From NCBI RefSeq assembly GCF_914767665.1, contig NC_059504.1, positions 15,750,501-15,814,500 on the forward strand: a stretch of DNA of 64,000 nucleotides, read 5' to 3'. Of the stretch, positions 60,901 through 62,296 are shown piece by piece. The stretch comes from Harmonia axyridis (taxonomy: Eukaryota > Arthropoda > Insecta > Coleoptera > Coccinellidae). Every line of letters starts with the position of its first letter. Positions within the stretch are counted from its first letter, which is position 1. Below the pieces are notes generated by a model that did not search any database, was not told where the DNA came from, and was given only the letters and a program-made list of their open reading frames with translations. Position numbers and translations under genes: made by a program.

Positions 60901-61307
60901 AATTTTTTTCTATATTGAGTTGGCACAACTATCCTATATCTTCACGCAAAGTTTTGAACATTCAGTTTGTCCACAATGCTCAATTTTGTTAGACGAATGA
61001 ATTATTTTTACTAATTTTTGTTCTTTTTTATAGGAGGATGTTCCCAACACTCAGAGTCTCTTTTACCGGCATCAGGCCAGACCAGAGATACGCTGTTCTC
61101 TTGGACATAGTTCCGGTGGACAACAAACGTTACAGATACGCCTACCACCGATCTTCCTGGCTGGTTGCTGGAAAGGCTGATCCTCCTGCTCCTTGCAGAA
61201 TATACGCCCACCCTGACTCTCCTTACACTGGAGAACAGTTGAGGAAACAGGTGGTGTCTTTTGAAAAAGTCAAACTTACCAACAACGAACTGGATAAGAA
61301 TGGACAA
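6841..61307 (+). CDS. H15/mid: T-box transcription factor, Tbx20 class (midline/H15), 3' part outside window
   Basis: Three exons (6841-6988, 9147-9489, 61034-61307) join in one frame into 255 codons with no stop; the introns are in phases 1 and 2. The product should be a nuclear DNA-binding regulator of transcription. Residues 27-33 (FSIAAIM) sit in the N-terminal motif typical of Tbx20 proteins and resemble the eh1 Groucho-binding motif. Residues 59-76 are strongly acidic. The T-box starts near residue 138 and runs to the last residue seen, with LWDKFHDLGTEMIITK, GRRMFPT, IVPVDNKRYRYAYHRSSW, LVAGKADPP, HPDSPYTG and VSFEKVKLTNNELD. The wording matches Tbx20/midline/H15 rather than other T-box classes. 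In flies midline and H15 act in nervous system, heart and segment patterning. Roughly half of the T-box and the C-terminus are missing because they lie right of 64000. I cannot tell midline from H15 without the rest. Confidence 0.93.
6989..9146 (+). other. T-box gene intron 1 (2158 bp)
   Basis: GT donor at 6989 and CTTTTCAG acceptor ending at 9146. The interior is AT-rich with no repeat family or gene that I recognise. The only named structure is a short TTAGG-like run at 9068-9084. Confidence 0.8.
9068..9084. repeat. short CCTAA run (TTAGG-like)
   Basis: The 17 bases ctaacctaacctaacct are about 3.4 copies of the complement of TTAGG, the common insect telomere unit. Such short runs are scattered in insect genomes, and the run ends 62 bases before exon 2. 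It is too short to claim a former telomere. Confidence 0.5.
9147..9489 (+). CDS. H15/mid: T-box gene exon 2 (acidic linker and start of the T-box)
   Basis: The acceptor TTTCAG|GG gives phase 1 entry and the donor AAG|GTAAGA a phase 2 exit. It encodes residues 50-163 plus two bases of codon 164: SPVRLSSPEIEDAL, the acidic EDDDVEVDVEE, a serine- and proline-rich linker, then CNCEELLNVECHLETKELW and the first T-box strand. The exon is GC-rich in third positions compared with its surroundings, which also opens the antisense frame for 100 codons. Confidence 0.92.
9590..9995. repeat. degenerate tandem repeat just downstream of exon 2
   Basis: Three to four diverged units of roughly 90-125 bp share CGATTCTGACT, CCGATAGCTCGAAT, GATTCTGACTCC, TATAGCTTTCGCA and GCGAATCTC. 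They begin about 100 bases after the exon 2 donor. The array is GC-richer than the intron around it and has frequent CG dinucleotides. Confidence 0.65.
9996..11267. other. intron stretch without recognised content
   Basis: AT-rich unique-looking sequence. ORFs of 77 and 104 codons on opposite strands near 10288-10723 overlap and have no protein-like features. Confidence 0.4.
11268..11850 (+). mobile_element. MITE family 1, copy A
   Basis: The left end is CAGAATAATAAACATAGATA and the right end is the inverted form, ttctatatttattactct. The interior has the family landmarks: cccaacatgaactatcaaa, agcgcgcggaaatgaaaac, tcaattcgcgagtttctcc, cttatgtcccata, gagcaaaagttgccaaacc and ctaaccatgttgggga. 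About 583 bp, no coding capacity. Copy A sets the plus orientation for the family here. Confidence 0.75.
11851..13257. other. intron stretch; holds a short reverse fragment of repeat R2 (about 11888-11996)
   Basis: At 11888-11996, read on the minus strand, the sequence matches the start of the repeat at 34186-34592 (taaatggcataacctact, aaatgacata.gaaatgtc, ttataacca). The remainder shows no gene or repeat that I recognise. Confidence 0.4.
13258..13790 (+). mobile_element. hairpin-ended repeat family 2, copy a
   Basis: It starts tatattctaaaacaagctg, followed by cctattccaacacgaatgca. It contains a 33-codon ORF at 13544-13645 and ends with a hairpin made by two copies of GTAATGAGTTCA in inverted orientation (about 13722-13772). 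The copies at 33.7, 35.5 and 49.1 kb share this layout. Confidence 0.65.
13544..13645 (+). pseudogene. 33-codon ORF start inside repeat family 2 (MSDEIDLTPPELR...)
   Basis: It reads MSDEIDLTPPELRGIGNNVA and then NHFTISKLYYIDN before a stop. The same start, with conservative changes, is preserved in reverse copies at 33785-33886 and 49244-49324. The wording resembles the N-terminus of tyrosine-recombinase-like (Crypton-type) proteins seen in insect gene sets, where a longer protein follows. That comparison is from memory and is inference. It may be the truncated start of a transposon protein left in non-autonomous copies. Confidence 0.4.
13791..15702. other. intron stretch without recognised content
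   Basis: AT-rich, with no ORF of interest and no repeat found elsewhere in the window. Confidence 0.4.
15703..16485 (+). CDS. longest intronic ORF (260 codons), probably not a gene
   Basis: Open for 783 bases from ATG 15703. No domain, signal peptide or membrane segment stands out; the second half is charged (KGDRDRCEIKRPNEALARTE). Its first half runs through a foldback repeat (15878-16034), and a TACAGGATGTTC repeat end lies inside it at 16179. That argues against a conserved host protein. The sequence after 16080 is GC-richer than its surroundings, which lowers the stop frequency. A lineage-specific or transposon-derived protein is not excluded. Confidence 0.15.
   Translation: MYAFLILVNIKSIECKILIIVLETIQPDFRRHLQKGVFPSESILGLNVFSNSKQNNLPLQGVLNSMFTESISRTIRLSSRTHGFLFPNFFLEVLHFSRCSQLSSNLGHNVYSQLLCILRKFSFAWTIINDRVHSALIHFCSFQEGDASSAHELDGRNQRTGCSISAVPRNNKTRLAVEQITTERCLLSKLADIVRENCARDIFSTNRDTKGDRDRCEIKRPNEALARTEFRRQGVGRTAIRFQHGIHQEGLEGICIGIWG
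15878..16034. mobile_element. foldback MITE of about 157 bp
   Basis: Long imperfect inverted arms: left 15878-15931 starts TACAGGGTGTCTTGAATTCG, and the right arm 15979-16034 read on the other strand starts TACACATTGTGTCCCAAATT. Both continue with ttcgatg and agcatctcgagaa. The arms leave a loop of about 47 bases, so a transcript could form a long hairpin. Confidence 0.6.
16486..17093. other. intron stretch without recognised content
   Basis: Mixed composition; a 68-codon ORF at 16464-16670 has no protein-like features. Confidence 0.35.
17094..17225 (+). repeat. dispersed repeat beginning TACAGGATGTTCC
   Basis: It matches the repeat at 3811-4150 through TATACAG, aaattggaggtacaaa and aaacatgggctcgcaaacgc. 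This copy lacks the hAT MITE found in the other, so it shows the undisturbed arrangement. Confidence 0.6.
17226..17984. other. intron stretch without recognised content
   Basis: No gene or repeat recognised. A 66-codon minus ORF at 17584-17784 is judged chance. Confidence 0.35.
17985..19360 (+). mobile_element. hAT family with CAAGTCAAG repeats, copy IV plus nested ends
   Basis: It carries a hAT transposase C-terminal relic (18140-18372), then an AT-rich tail (attgatgtgcattctacataat), then about 700 bases dense in CTTGACTTGA and TCAAGTCAAG. The end sequence tagggattcacgacttgg appears internally at about 18982, and several blocks repeat (acttgataaataaatacttg four times). More than one copy has evidently been joined or duplicated here. 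The many short repeats look like subterminal transposase-binding sites, known in hAT elements. Confidence 0.7.
18140..18372 (+). pseudogene. hAT transposase C-terminal (dimerisation) domain remnant
   Basis: In shifting plus frames it reads EIDKFLTELRADSSEDILEE, then HENVFPNSAKMAKDF, then SSTPASSERQFSRADLIVTK, then NRLGEKSI. This is the hAT C-terminal dimerisation region with the TPAS.S.ER.FS.A core. A stop after ILEE and a frame change break it. The N-terminal catalytic part is absent. Confidence 0.75.
19361..19880. promoter_or_regulatory. GC-rich unique block (candidate regulatory DNA)
   Basis: From about 19440 the base composition rises well above the intron average, with many CG steps, and no repeat family is present. 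Both strands are open for 66-76 codons without protein-like features. Regulatory function is inference only. Confidence 0.25.
19881..21539. other. intron stretch without recognised content
   Basis: It holds T-rich and mixed sequence with a tgtctgtttgtgcgtgtaac motif near 20631 of a kind common in insect dispersed repeats. I cannot define an element. Confidence 0.35.
21540..22080. promoter_or_regulatory. GC-rich unique block (candidate regulatory DNA)
   Basis: Higher GC than its flanks with no repeat family in it. Opposite-strand ORFs at 21771-22040 and 21839-22096 overlap, as expected from composition alone. Possible intronic enhancer, by inference. Confidence 0.25.
22081..22460. other. intron stretch without recognised content
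   Basis: No gene or repeat recognised. Confidence 0.35.
22461..22862 (-). pseudogene. Tc1/mariner-superfamily transposase fragment
   Basis: On the minus strand it reads EFNRWLLQQQEQNNRFISLV, then FDEACFTEDCINNNHNEH, then (after breaks) PVNVINDRLNADLYEHFLE, LNIVENIRYQHDGAPPH and ERQVAIFLNKWIDKED. The DEACF motif holds the first catalytic aspartate and QHDGAPPH the second. The third acidic residue, expected after a SPDLTPLD-type motif, is missing because the match stops at 22464. Stops and frame changes make it inactive. A second fragment of the same type lies at 24250-24625. Confidence 0.7.
22863..23519. other. intron stretch without recognised content
   Basis: Nothing recognised in either strand. 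Confidence 0.35.
23520..23698. other. GC-richer stretch of dispersed-repeat character
   Basis: It contains gagcgctcgaccccgaattg and ttctgtccgtctgtttggct, wording of a kind common in insect dispersed repeats. The reading frame at 23556-23834 runs through it into the LINE relic that follows. No element could be bounded. Confidence 0.25.
23699..23862 (+). pseudogene. LINE 3' end fragment (post-reverse-transcriptase tail)
   Basis: The plus frame reads RRRHSWLHNLRKWFGQTS, then IQLFRNAANKIKLAMLIANV, then RNG before a stop, followed by GTPRRRR. This is the C-terminal tail found in many insect non-LTR retrotransposons after the reverse transcriptase (GRRR.SWL.NLR.W pattern). The clade is not resolved. 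Only the tail remains, as expected from 5' truncation. Confidence 0.65.
23866..23956 (-). repeat. dispersed repeat R3 (tatggttctg...atgcaaattttcat)
   Basis: Read on the minus strand it matches 27905-28040: acggttctg, caacatgaaatttca-like wording, then ccaaatgcaaattttcat. Parts resembling its start (aattttctatggttctgatg) also occur near 42110-42190 and 59055-59260. Confidence 0.45.
23957..24249. other. intron stretch without recognised content
   Basis: A tacagggttttttacaagc motif near 24049 resembles the TACAGGG repeat ends, but no element is definable. Confidence 0.3.
24250..24625 (+). pseudogene. Tc1/mariner-superfamily transposase fragment
   Basis: The plus frames read EACFT, FNNNHNEYVSLLQ and then PVDVMNDRLNADLYEKFL, LRLNIVENIRYQHSAPPPH and FQDKWLGQGGL. 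It is the same transposase type as at 22461-22862, but here QHDGAPPH has become QHSAPPPH, losing the second catalytic aspartate. It stops where the third catalytic motif should begin and is followed within ten bases by one end of MITE family 1. Confidence 0.7.
24630..24652 (-). repeat. isolated end of MITE family 1
   Basis: Reads cctatctatgtttattactc then tg, the right-hand terminal sequence of the MITE family 1 copies, without a body. The flank gaggtttatat matches the flank of copies C and D, so the true family end may extend further out. Confidence 0.5.
24825..25662. mobile_element. PIF/Harbinger-like element, non-autonomous
   Basis: Perfect 17-bp terminal inverted repeats GGCCCAGTTTCACCAAA at both ends, and a 3-bp flanking duplication TTA at 24822-24824 and 25663-25665. 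A TWA duplication and GG...C-starting ends fit the PIF/Harbinger superfamily. Further inside, both arms carry related wording (atcacgattaatgt / ttaatcgcgatcat). An 82-codon minus ORF (25111-25359) starts MPKMSSDVLRNVGNLQ but turns low complexity. No transposase is seen. About 838 bp. Confidence 0.7.
25760..25910 (-). pseudogene. LINE reverse transcriptase scrap (GVSQDTILGP)
   Basis: The minus strand reads VGVSQDTILGPIIFINVLNG, an altered form of the reverse transcriptase motif GVPQGS.LGP..F..Y.NDL. Upstream, in another frame, it reads LSNLKNRVRRLNSRS. Frameshifted and short. Confidence 0.5.
25911..26149. other. intron stretch without recognised content
   Basis: Nothing recognised. Confidence 0.3.
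26150..26600. promoter_or_regulatory. GC-rich unique block (candidate regulatory DNA)
   Basis: Composition rises above the flanks and no repeat is present. It includes a homeodomain-core-rich part (aattaattacgataattaaa near 26162). A 75-codon minus ORF has no protein-like features. Regulatory role is inferred. Confidence 0.3.
26601..26994. other. intron stretch without recognised content
   Basis: Nothing recognised. Confidence 0.3.
26995..27829 (+). mobile_element. MITE family 1, copy C, with internal tandem duplication
   Basis: The left end is CAGAGTAATAAACATAGATA; the right end is the inverted form near 27806-27828. A segment of about 255 bp is present twice in direct order: tcaattcgcgagtttctcc at 27124 and again at 27379, each followed by the same landmarks through gagcaaaagttgccaaacc. 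The two units differ by many point changes, so the duplication is not recent. Confidence 0.75.
27830..28189 (+). repeat. stretch with repeat R3 (27905-28040)
   Basis: It matches, in opposite orientation, the repeat at 23866-23956 (atcaacatgaaattcagc, gccaaatgcaaattttcat). It also contains ttatacggccggacagaagc near 28080. Confidence 0.4.
28190..28510. promoter_or_regulatory. GC-richer unique block (candidate regulatory DNA)
   Basis: Raised GC and CG steps, no repeat recognised, ending at the hAT element. Function inferred only. Confidence 0.2.
28511..30048 (-). mobile_element. hAT element relic, DUF4371-like transposase on the minus strand
   Basis: Left end CAGTGGCGGCTAG and right end, on the other strand, CAGTGGCGACTCG; CAGTGGCGGCT ends are typical of hAT elements. 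Inside, minus strand about 28820-28925 reads AQTYDGACVMSREVNGL then QEKIKYIAQQAMFTY. This is the AQ.YDGA..MSG..NG.Q motif of DUF4371/ZMYM-like hAT transposases. Elsewhere frames are broken. An 8-bp duplication is not visible at the ends as placed (cacactat against gagttatt). A (TTTTC)n run lies at 28580-28601. Confidence 0.65.
28815..28925 (-). pseudogene. hAT transposase (DUF4371-like) core remnant
   Basis: The frame AQTYDGACVMSREVNGL, ending at a stop after FTY, carries the conserved aspartate that is part of the hAT catalytic core. Sequence on either side is frameshifted, so no functional protein is encoded. Confidence 0.65.
30049..31451. other. intron stretch; GC-richer at 30060-30320
   Basis: The first 270 bases are GC-richer (gtcacgtcgtgagcacctta, ggccggctctaaacgcct) and could be regulatory. 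The rest is AT-rich with nothing recognised. Confidence 0.3.
31452..31828 (+). repeat. repeat R2, copy 1
   Basis: It matches 34205-34592 over nearly its whole length: aaatgacataagaaatgtca, gtagaaatttaagtgtat, taatcacccataaaattcc, caagaccttgcattttctgc and cacgtgccag. Both copies lie in the same orientation. No coding capacity or terminal repeats are evident. Confidence 0.6.
31829..33649. other. intron stretch without recognised content
   Basis: Opposite-strand ORFs at 31795-32116 overlap and lack protein features. The part at 31830-32290 is GC-richer than average. No repeat recognised. Confidence 0.35.
33650..34165 (-). mobile_element. hairpin-ended repeat family 2, copy b
   Basis: Reverse copy. 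Its hairpin is near perfect: arm 33660-33679 (aatgagttcattacagtact) pairs with 33686-33704 across a six-base loop. The ORF start MSEEIDLTSPELREIANKVA lies on the minus strand at 33785-33886 and stops at the same place as copy a. The outer end (ttgcagaatgggctcc part) is missing. Confidence 0.65.
33785..33886 (-). pseudogene. 33-codon ORF of repeat family 2, copy b
   Basis: Reads MSEEIDLTSPELREIANKVA then NHFTISKLYYIDN, the same length and stop as at 13544-13645, with D3 changed to E and other small differences. Conservation of the start across copies suggests descent from one coding element rather than selection in each copy. Confidence 0.4.
34186..34592 (+). repeat. repeat R2, copy 2
   Basis: It matches 31452-31828 and, in reverse, 11888-11996. 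It carries a small private tandem duplication of ttagaagaatccttgact near 34531-34565. It directly adjoins the truncated outer end of family 2 copy b. Confidence 0.6.
34593..34889. other. intron stretch without recognised content
   Basis: Nothing recognised. Confidence 0.3.
34890..35180. promoter_or_regulatory. GC-rich unique block (candidate regulatory DNA)
   Basis: Clearly GC- and CG-rich against its flanks, open on both strands for 65-75 codons but without protein-like features and with no repeat. Could be a conserved intronic element. An alternative is an undetected small exon, but there is no good splice context in the frames I checked by eye. Confidence 0.3.
35181..35496. other. intron stretch without recognised content
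   Basis: Nothing recognised. Confidence 0.3.
35497..35790 (+). mobile_element. hairpin-ended repeat family 2, copy c (internal deletion)
   Basis: It starts tatattctaaaacaagttgc and jumps from cctattccgacacgaat directly to cgatttaacatcaccaga, so about 240 bases including the ATG are deleted. The terminal hairpin is kept (tgtaatgagttcattac near 35714 pairs with gtaatgaactcattac ending near 35765). Confidence 0.65.
35791..36179. other. intron stretch without recognised content
   Basis: Nothing recognised. Confidence 0.3.
36180..36785. promoter_or_regulatory. GC-rich unique block with a tandem duplication (candidate regulatory DNA)
   Basis: A long GC-rich stretch with many CG steps and no transposon signature. 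At its right end a 52-bp segment is repeated: 36664-36715 and 36729-36780 share tggatttcg.tagt.ctcgg, then attttt.gcgaaatattggc and aaca.tgtc. Preserved duplicate segments would fit clustered protein-binding sites, but this is inference. Confidence 0.35.
36786..37028. other. intron stretch without recognised content
   Basis: Nothing recognised. Confidence 0.3.
37029..37670 (+). pseudogene. non-LTR retrotransposon (LINE) reverse transcriptase C-terminal relic
   Basis: In changing frames it reads LVNHNYTPKYLDSSLSFKFH, KLKSRYNILKKLAGPSWSAD, ASTLCTAALVLFFSAAEY, SAHVHKFDAQWN, SGTIRSTPLHWLPVLHILPP, then PSVNLPRKIWCTSNRLRTDH and GRCN, and finally ETIDHLV and KFDGGSQTIHSVSD. This is the thumb and C-terminal part of a reverse transcriptase from jockey-like insect LINEs (A.TL.T.AL...S.AEY; SAHV.K.D.Q.N). 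Several frameshifts and stops make it inactive. The upstream polymerase core is absent, as expected from 5' truncation. The clade is tentative. Confidence 0.7.
37671..38179. other. intron stretch without recognised content
   Basis: Open plus frames continue from the LINE relic (to 37990 and 38352), but the peptides have no further recognisable motif. Part may be the LINE 3' tail. Confidence 0.3.
38180..38602. promoter_or_regulatory. GC-rich unique block (candidate regulatory DNA)
   Basis: GC-richer than the flanks (for example cacccccttggcgtcccag near 38260), with no repeat signature. Function inferred only. Confidence 0.25.
38603..39383 (-). mobile_element. hAT family with CAAGTCAAG repeats, copy III
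   Basis: Reverse copy ending tgaatcccta at 39382. Both edges carry CAAGTCAAG-type subterminal repeats. The minus strand at 38935-39095 encodes the hAT dimerisation domain: MANDFASTPASSAPVERQFS then RAALTATKS, followed by a frame change and stop. Confidence 0.7.
38935..39095 (-). pseudogene. hAT transposase dimerisation domain remnant
   Basis: The frame PNLAIMANDFASTPASSAPV is followed by ERQFSRAALTATKS. It keeps the TPAS.AP.ER.FS.A core better than the 18.1 kb copy, but the following NR..DKS part is frameshifted, ending at a stop. Confidence 0.7.
39384..39924. promoter_or_regulatory. GC-rich unique block at 39430-39860 (candidate regulatory DNA)
   Basis: Strong GC and CG enrichment around 39740-39850 (cgtagggcgtcggtgtggg, acgccacgcgccgtggcg) with no repeat. 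Both strands are open for 60-102 codons without protein features. Inferred regulatory candidate. Confidence 0.3.
39925..40508 (-). mobile_element. MITE family 1, copy D
   Basis: Reverse copy, about 584 bp. It begins aaagtaataaaacatagata and ends ctatctatgtttattactct. All interior landmarks are present in reverse order (tccccaatatggttagatta, caaggtttggcaacttttgc, gacataggaagtgc, ttccgcgcgctt). Confidence 0.75.
40509..41510. promoter_or_regulatory. intron stretch with GC-rich block at about 40960-41400
   Basis: The first 450 bases are AT-rich and unremarkable. From 40960 to 41400 it is strongly GC-rich (for example cctgccacccccggcaatca, cgccggatctaacgcttatc) with no repeat and no convincing ORF. 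Candidate intronic enhancer by inference. Confidence 0.3.
41511..42026 (+). mobile_element. MITE family 1, copy E
   Basis: It starts CAGAGTAATAAACTTAGATA and ends tatctatgtttatcaatct. Slightly shortened: parts after tgtaattttcagtaagcaaa and around the tattctgcttattataaat landmark are deleted. Confidence 0.7.
42027..43808. other. intron stretch; a fragment of repeat R3 near 42100-42200
   Basis: ttgaattttctatggttcta at about 42119 resembles the start of repeat R3. Beyond that nothing is recognised. A GC-richer patch with opposite-strand ORFs of about 62-66 codons lies at 42550-42860. Confidence 0.35.
43809..44142 (-). mobile_element. hAT family with CAAGTCAAG repeats, copy II (internally deleted)
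   Basis: The left end tggattcacgac and right end cttgatgaatagct are inverted, with CAAGTCAAG-type repeats inside both. The central AT-rich tail (caataaaaaatgatgaaatg) is shared with copies III and 59.4 kb, but the transposase part is gone. At 334 bp this is a MITE-like derivative. Confidence 0.65.
44335..44640 (+). pseudogene. LINE 3' end fragment (post-reverse-transcriptase tail)
   Basis: The plus frame reads LGHVLSDDQYELLQLIIKGK, then IEGKRGLGRKHHTWMTNIRD, then LTGMNAQKLDHTAQKRNEFT. This is the GHV.R...YELLQ.I..GKI.G.RG.GR...SWL.N.R.W.G pattern of insect LINE tails, the same type as at 23699-23862 but another part and copy. One frame is intact here; the polymerase is missing. Confidence 0.7.
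44641..46296. other. intron stretch without recognised content
   Basis: AT-rich, no repeat or gene recognised. Confidence 0.35.
46297..46835 (-). mobile_element. MITE family 1, copy F
   Basis: Reverse copy from agagtaataaacatagata to ctatctatgtttattactct. The landmarks are in reverse order; the part around gtagatacagaaaataataa is shortened (a T-run at 46532 instead). Confidence 0.75.
46836..49084. other. intron stretch without recognised content
   Basis: A small (ATT)n run lies near 47540-47556. No gene or repeat family recognised; the 65-codon minus ORF at 48614-48811 is judged chance. Confidence 0.35.
49085..49660 (-). mobile_element. hairpin-ended repeat family 2, copy d (most complete)
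   Basis: Reverse copy with both ends: the hairpin at about 49097-49146 and the outer end gcaacttgttttagaatata near 49637-49656. Near the outer end is a perfect 18-bp palindrome, gcctaattcgaattaggc, at 49588-49605. The ORF start MSDEIDLTSTELRKIANNVA lies on the minus strand at 49244-49324 and stops six codons earlier than in copies a and b. Confidence 0.7.
49244..49324 (-). pseudogene. ORF start of repeat family 2, copy d
   Basis: Reads MSDEIDLTSTELRKIANNVA then NHFTKSK before a premature stop. Same start and register as in copies a and b. Confidence 0.4.
49661..50969. other. intron stretch without recognised content
   Basis: (AAT)n run at about 49750-49770. Overlapping ORFs at 50433-50772 on both strands are judged chance. 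Confidence 0.35.
50970..51222. repeat. direct tandem duplication, two units of about 126 bp
   Basis: Unit 1 (50970-51096) and unit 2 (51097-51222) share aaaaatg.acaac.agaattt, then ttcacaatattatat, acaagagtatgacttgacaa and gctgaagaggact. The units differ at perhaps one base in eight, so the duplication is old. Confidence 0.7.
51223..52609. other. intron stretch without recognised content
   Basis: ORFs of 60-90 codons show no protein features. No repeat recognised. Confidence 0.35.
52610..52800 (-). pseudogene. LINE reverse transcriptase scrap (GIPQGNTLGP)
   Basis: The minus strand reads IQGIPQGNTLGPAFFLVYLN then VLDVDN, close to the reverse transcriptase motif G.PQGS.LGP..F..Y.NDL. No other polymerase motif is visible nearby. 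Confidence 0.6.
52801..52984. other. short stretch between two reverse transcriptase scraps
   Basis: No motif seen. Possibly further decayed LINE sequence, since both neighbours are on the same strand. Confidence 0.25.
52985..53065 (-). pseudogene. second LINE reverse transcriptase scrap (GVPQGNTIGP)
   Basis: The minus strand reads QGVPQGNTIGPAFFS, the same motif as at 52700-52745 about 320 bases away. This suggests a local duplication or two insertions of one LINE type. Confidence 0.55.
53066..54359. other. intron stretch without recognised content
   Basis: ORFs at 53213-53512 and 53744-54058 (99 and 104 codons) have no recognisable features. No repeat recognised. Confidence 0.35.
54360..54885 (-). 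mobile_element. MITE family 1, copy G (both ends trimmed)
   Basis: It runs from tttttacatgtccccaaaat to ctgaaaatgacatatgc with all interior landmarks in reverse order, but the terminal ataaacatagata sequences are missing at both sides. The 92-codon minus ORF inside it is a by-product. Confidence 0.7.
54886..56999. other. intron stretch without recognised content
   Basis: A GC-richer patch lies at 55370-55510 (gaacgaagccgccggaagtg). The 120-codon plus ORF at 56402-56764 has no recognisable features. No repeat recognised. Confidence 0.35.
57000..57895 (-). pseudogene. mariner transposase, inactive
   Basis: On the minus strand the pieces follow the mariner order. The helix-turn-helix part is EFRMLIKYCFLKGKNTVEAK and GERSGRPKKDVTDEKM. 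Then come IADIVKISSERVNHIIHEYL, MRELCAKWVPREL, TMYETWLHHFTPESNRQ, NSDYYIALLDR, LFHQGNAPCHKSMETMAKLH and LDLAPSYFFLFSDPKRM. All three catalytic aspartates are changed: TMDETW to TMYETW (57423-57425), HQDN to HQGN (57150-57152), and APSD to APSY (57045-57047). A run of ten A after the likely start shifts the frame, and other frame breaks occur. The C-terminal end after KRM and the terminal inverted repeats are not found. Confidence 0.85.
57896..58429. other. intron stretch; probable mariner flank then AT-rich sequence
   Basis: The first 100 bases (caacgcaatatctcacaaac) may be the transposon's 5' untranslated part. No inverted repeat partner was found. The rest has nothing recognised. Confidence 0.3.
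58430..58960. promoter_or_regulatory. GC-rich unique block (candidate regulatory DNA)
   Basis: GC- and CG-richer than the surrounding intron, with no repeat recognised. Open on both strands in parts (101 and 66 codons) without protein features. It is the large candidate block nearest to exon 3. Confidence 0.3.
58961..59358. other. intron stretch with fragments like repeat R3
   Basis: attttttatggtcctgatga near 59073 and aattttctatggttgtgatg near 59213 resemble the start of repeat R3. Nothing else recognised. Confidence 0.3.
59655..59876 (+). pseudogene. hAT transposase dimerisation domain remnant (longest open copy)
   Basis: Open for 73 codons: KMAKNFLSTPPSSAPVERKF, then SRAALTATKTHNRFGDKSMR, then CFEKHLVFHPGSKILDGK. 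This carries the full TP.SSAP.ER.FS.A...T...NR..DKS pattern of hAT C-termini. The catalytic part is missing, so no active transposase is made. Confidence 0.75.
59839..59873. repeat. near-perfect 35-base palindrome inside the hAT copy
   Basis: Two 17-base arms (ttttccatccaggatct) are exact inverted copies around one central base at 59856. The copies at 18.4 and 38.9 kb carry only one arm-like segment, so the palindrome arose within this copy. Confidence 0.8.
60230..61033. other. end of intron 2, no element recognised
   Basis: Unique-looking sequence leading to the acceptor. A CG-containing patch lies at about 60410-60600. A pyrimidine-rich tract (tttttgttcttttttatag) precedes exon 3. Confidence 0.4.
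61034..61307 (+). CDS. H15/mid: T-box gene exon 3 (middle of the T-box)
   Basis: Acceptor TATAG|GAGG enters in phase 2 and the donor CAA|GTAAGT leaves in phase 0. It encodes the end of codon 164 and residues 165-255: RMFPTLRVSFTGIRPDQRY, IVPVDNKRYRYAYHRSSWLV, AGKADPPAPCRIYAHPDSPY, TGEQLRKQVVSFEKVK and LTNNELDKNGQ. The next exon should encode the remaining T-box strands and lies beyond 64000, since nothing like it is seen in 61308-64000. Confidence 0.95.
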
Positions 61308-61492
61308 GTAAGTAGAAGATTATTCTTCTGATATAATAGGACCGACGAGAGATATAAAATTGTCTCCACCATTATTCATTTAAATGAAAAGATATCAAAA
61401 CTTTGTTTAGAGCAACGAATTATTTATATGAAAGACCCTTAAATTTAGTAAACCACCTACAATATTTTTTATCCATTTAGAAAAACCCTGCA
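61308..61492 (+). other. start of intron 3
   Basis: GTAAGT donor followed by AT-rich sequence. Confidence 0.7.
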
Positions 61493-61685
61493 TACAGGAT
61501 GTTCTACATGCTTCATGTAATTTTTTCTTTCTTGAAGTCTCGATAATTACTGAAAATCTTTCAGAAAATTCTATCTGTTTCCTTCTCTAGATACGCGCAT
61601 CCGCATCCCAACCAATGACATACGATGAATTCACAAATTACCGCGCCTTGAATTGAAGCGTGCGAAATCGTTGCAACATCCTGTA
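61493..61685. mobile_element. small MITE with TACAGGATGTT ends
   Basis: It starts TACAGGATGTT at 61493 and ends with the exact inverted form aacatcctgta at 61675-61685, 193 bp in all. It shares its end motif with the repeats at 1084, 15878, 16179 and 17094, though the interiors differ. It lies 185 bases after the exon 3 donor. Confidence 0.6.
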
Positions 61686-62296
61686 TAGCATGACAAATGT
61701 CGAATGTTAATGTAGGAACTAAAAAAAGATATTGAGGTAATAGGCAGGTACGAATATGAACAAGCGCGTAAAAGCCGTCGGTGCTTTTCTGGCGTTTTTT
61801 CATCTCTAGCACGTCGCGTCGTCTTGTTGAAGCTTCTCCTACTTTACATTCGAACATAAAGTTCTGCTTTTATAGTCCGGCAGTCGAAACACCTACGTAT
61901 CTCATTCCCGAAGGGACTACCAACTTGGAATACTCGGATTGCAGATGAGATGTTGCCACTTAGAACCGGTTGAAAATCGTGCAAATTGCAGCAAATTTAC
62001 AGTCGTAGATCGGGACCACCAAGCTGGGTATTTCTTACATTCAACGCCTACTGCAATGTAACTTTTCGTATCTACAAATTGTTTGATTCGGGGAATACCC
62101 AATATTGGAAGCTCACTCAAGTTCAAAGAAATAGTGGAGTTGTATGGGACTTTACAAAAAACTTCACAACTAGGTCTACAATGCAGATCAAATCATTAAT
62201 AATTACAATAACTCAATTGAAATAAACTGATCTCACTTGAGTGAGATTGTGCAGATCTACCAGCAGCGTAGATCAAACAGCTTTCTAGAGAGTTTT
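61686..62296. other. intron 3 stretch, mixed composition
   Basis: No gene or repeat recognised. ORFs of 69-98 codons on both strands lack protein features. Confidence 0.35.

Larger units (their letters stand above)
9490..61033 (+). other. T-box gene intron 2 (51,544 bp)
   Basis: The donor at 9490 (GTAAGA) and the acceptor (tttttgttcttttttatag) ending at 61033 join GR and RMFPT without a gap in the conserved T-box, so no coding exon is missing between them. The intron holds the transposons, tandem repeats and GC-rich blocks listed below. No nested host gene is convincing. Confidence 0.88.
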
